Part shown: in pieces, positions 6,698 to 7,675 of the stretch | Layout: each line of letters begins with the position of its first letter | Position numbering within the stretch: position 1 is the first letter of the stretch | Source of the DNA: Acidobacteriota bacterium | GTDB lineage: Bacteria > Acidobacteriota > Polarisedimenticolia > Polarisedimenticolales > Polarisedimenticolaceae | NCBI GenBank assembly: GCA_011773795.1 | Contig: WVWW01000047.1 | Span: 43,775 to 51,449 of the forward strand | Direction: 5' to 3' | DNA length: 7,675 nucleotides | Translations under genes and position numbers: made by a program | Notes under the pieces: model-generated | What the model was told of the DNA's origin: nothing | The model's input: only the letters and a program-made list of their open reading frames with translations | Database searches by the model: none

Positions 6698-7216
6698 TCA
6701 ACTCCCCACCGCCCAAGCGGTTCCGTTCCACTTCTGGATGCGGATGCCTCCGGCGCCGAACACTTCGACCTTCTCGTACTTGGAGCCGCCGAACATGTGC
6801 ACCATGCCGGTACCGAGGTTCACGATCCCGTCGTTACCGAACCGGGTTTGATAGATCGAGCCGGAAACGTTGTCGAGCGTCACCGCGGCACCGCTGTCGG
6901 GGCGCGCGAAGCTGACGGTGTCGGGCAAATCCGATTCGTAGAGCAGGATGTCGTCACCGACGCTCGTCGTACCGGCCGTGTCGAGCACCGAGATGCGGTT
7001 CGTCGAGGTGTCGATCACGAAGCGGCAGTCACGGTTGCGGCTGATCGCCTCGATCCGCGCCAGCTGCATGTAGGTCTGCACGTCGTAGACCGCGCTGCGC
7101 AGGCCCTCGCGTGCGATCCACGGGACCGCGTACGTCCCGACGGCCAGCAACGCGAGCGATGCGACCGCGAGGACTATAAGGAGTTCGGTGAGTGTAATGC
7201 CTCTTTGCCCATTCAT
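6698..7216 (-). CDS. GspH/FimT-like pseudopilin (minor pilin)
   Basis: This 172-residue prepilin has a six-residue leader MNGQRG and cleavage at G6/I7, then ITLTELLIVLAVASLALLAVGTYA. Thr-Glu at mature positions 4-5 matches the prepilin rule (E11). Ile instead of the common Phe/Met at +1 is slightly unusual. The helix at 38-61 with LARIEAISRNRDCRFVID is typical of GspH/FimT-type proteins (compare the 'AR.EAI.R...V.' segment of FimT/FimU). The C-terminal beta region ends in VEVFGAGGIRIQKWNG. It is the first gene after the promoter near 7250. An AGGAG (7228-7232) lies 11 nt before the ATG, with an A/T-only spacer. Its expected role is a minor pilin of the initiation complex of a type IV pilus, or H subunit of a type II secretion pseudopilus. 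The PilV-PilW-PilX neighbours favour the pilus. Confidence 0.9.
   Translation of the reverse strand: MNGQRGITLTELLIVLAVASLALLAVGTYAVPWIAREGLRSAVYDVQTYMQLARIEAISRNRDCRFVIDTSTNRISVLDTAGTTSVGDDILLYESDLPDTVSFARPDSGAAVTLDNVSGSIYQTRFGNDGIVNLGTGMVHMFGGSKYEKVEVFGAGGIRIQKWNGTAWAVGS
6702..6707 (-). promoter_or_regulatory. Ribosome binding site that decides the pilV start
   Basis: The minus strand reads GGGGAG here, 6 nt before the ATG at 6695..6693. It favours this start over the in-frame ATG at 6731, whose upstream sequence is weaker. The site lies inside the last codons of the GspH/FimT-like gene. Confidence 0.6.
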
Positions 7217-7241
7217 ATATATTTATTCTCCTGCTATCAAC

Positions 7242-7270
7242 AATGTATTCAGGCAAAAAAACATTTTCAA
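7242..7270 (-). promoter_or_regulatory. Sigma70-like promoter of the pilin operon
   Basis: On the minus strand TTGAAA (7265-7270; five of six to TTGACA) is followed by exactly 17 nt and TACATT (7242-7247; four of six to TATAAT). The spacer contains seven consecutive T. Transcription would start near 7235, giving a leader of about 20 nt with the AGGAG of the first pilin gene. It lies in the only AT-rich stretch of a GC-rich window, directly upstream of the first of eight same-strand genes. A sigma54 site, which drives pilin genes in some bacteria, was looked for: TGGCAT is present here, but the GG-to-GC spacing is wrong. Confidence 0.6.
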
Positions 7271-7316
7271 TGCCACGTTTTGTAATCGTGTGACGACGGA
7301 TGTCGACGAAGCCGCC

Positions 7317-7356
7317 AAGCCCGAAAACGGGAGCGTCCAGGGTTTCGGTCGGGCTT
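7317..7356 (-). terminator. Possible terminator: inverted repeat downstream of hemG
   Basis: The arms AAGCCCGA (7349-7356 on the minus strand) and TCGGGCTT (7317-7324) form a perfect 8-bp inverted repeat around 24 nt. A smaller CCCG-TTTT-CGGG hairpin uses part of the same sequence (7320-7331). The two folds exclude each other. No clear T-run follows, so termination here is only possible, not shown. Confidence 0.3.
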
Positions 7357-7378
7357 CGGAGAGGTCGAAAAGCGGGCG

Positions 7379-7400
7379 CCGATTTCAGTCTTGAAATCGG
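7379..7400 (-). terminator. Hairpin across the hemG stop codon
   Basis: A perfect 9-bp stem pairs CCGATTTCA with TGAAATCGG around a 4-nt loop (AGAC on the minus strand). The second arm starts with the TGA stop, so the last codons of hemG form the first arm. A TTTT run occurs about 8 nt further on, too far for a textbook intrinsic terminator. It may stop transcription weakly or protect the 3' end of the mRNA. Confidence 0.4.
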
Positions 7401-7675
7401 GTCGCTGTTCGAGCGCCGGCGCGCTCGTTCAGCACGTCGAGCACCCGTTCCGCGAGCGGACCGGCTTCCTCGATGCAGCAGTTCACCGCGATGCCATGCA
7501 GGCCATTCCCGCCGATCTCGAGCCCGGTGCGGTCGGCGAGCGCCTGCTCGATGGATGCGACGCGGTCGAGGTGACCCAGCGTGTACTGCGGGATCGCGCG
7601 GCGGTGACGGATCACCCGCTTGAAACGCGGGGCGACGACGAGATGCATCGCGCTGCGCAGATCGTCGAGGACGAG
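7385..7675 (-). CDS. hemG: Protoporphyrinogen oxidase (HemG/HemY type), C-terminal part
   Basis: This is the last 96 codons of a gene whose start is beyond the right edge. The open frame continues upstream to base 7675, so the Met at 7648 is internal. The product ends with RHRRAIPQYTLGHLDRVASIE, LEIGGNGLHGIAVNCCIEEA and a final helix. These are the C-terminal hallmarks of oxygen-dependent, FAD-binding protoporphyrinogen oxidases: the (A)IPQY..GH motif, then the 'GN...G..V.DC' FAD-contacting segment. Family members turn protoporphyrinogen IX into protoporphyrin IX, or act on coproporphyrinogen in the coproporphyrin route, at the membrane face late in haem synthesis. Which substrate applies cannot be read from this part. 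Cys-Cys (NCC) stands where Asp-Cys is common. The gene is separated from the pilin genes by 168 bases and probably belongs to another transcript. Confidence 0.87.
   Translation of the reverse strand, partial: LVLDDLRSAMHLVVAPRFKRVIRHRRAIPQYTLGHLDRVASIEQALADRTGLEIGGNGLHGIAVNCCIEEAGPLAERVLDVLNERAGARTATRFQD

Larger units (their letters stand above)
7217..7384. other. Intergenic region between hemG-type gene and pilin operon
   Basis: These 168 bases hold the ribosome site and promoter of the pilin genes on the left and possible hemG terminator structures on the right. I see no convincing small gene here; readings that cross it are short extensions of frames overlapping the pilin gene or hemG. 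Confidence 0.6.

Noticed and set aside
6696..6731. Upstream ATG for the pilV-like gene
   Set aside because: It would give an atypical 19-residue leader and overlap the GspH/FimT-like gene by 34 nt. The start at 6695 has a better ribosome site and a normal 7-residue leader.
7245..7290. Sigma54 promoter upstream of the pilin genes
   Set aside because: TGGCAT and TTTGC are present on the minus strand, but the GG-to-GC distance is 18 nt instead of 10.
1..7675. Mobile element, CRISPR array, tRNA or phage genes
   Set aside because: I found no direct-repeat array, transposase motif, tRNA-like fold or terminal inverted repeats, and the gene content looks chromosomal.

Overview
This GC-rich window is read almost entirely from the minus strand. 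I see nine genes: a cut-off hemG-type gene at the right edge, then eight genes running right to left to the left edge, where the last is also cut off. No RNA gene, CRISPR array, insertion sequence or attachment site is visible. No gap without a gene exceeds 168 bases. The gene mix suggests a Gram-negative, high-GC lineage of the myxobacterial/'deltaproteobacterial' or Acidobacteria-like type. The clues are a minor-pilin cluster, an MFS-spermidine-synthase fusion with TPRs, a zinc-ribbon membrane protein, and an exported protein resembling the start of VWA proteins. This placement is inference; no marker gene fixes it.

Right edge (7385 to 7675): the C-terminus of an oxygen-dependent protoporphyrinogen oxidase of haem synthesis. 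A 9-bp hairpin spans its stop codon. The 168-base gap that follows is the only AT-rich stretch. It holds a good sigma70-like promoter (TTGAAA, 17 nt, TACATT) pointing into the pilin genes.

Pilin block (4367 to 7216): four tightly packed genes for a FimT/GspH-like pseudopilin, a PilV-like and a PilW-like minor pilin, and a large PilX-like protein. Gaps are 2 and 2 nt, then a 4-nt ATGA overlap. This matches the fimU-pilV-pilW-pilX order of type IV pilus loci and probably encodes the priming/tip complex of a pilus or pseudopilus. No pilY1 follows pilX, which is where it usually lies.

Left part (1 to 4327): a polytopic membrane protein joined to a spermidine-synthase-like methyltransferase fold and TPRs; an unrecognised single-pass protein with an N-terminal zinc ribbon; a YdfG-type short-chain dehydrogenase; and, overlapping it by 4 nt, an exported protein cut off by the window edge. 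Spacing of 39, 77, 89 and -4 nt on one strand allows a single long transcript from the promoter near 7250, but the 77- and 89-nt gaps may hold further signals.

The most notable points are the pilin set without adjacent PilY1 but with two calcium-loop-like motifs in PilW, the atypical catalytic segment of the spermidine-synthase-like domain, and the zinc-ribbon/membrane protein of unknown family. None of these proves a new system.
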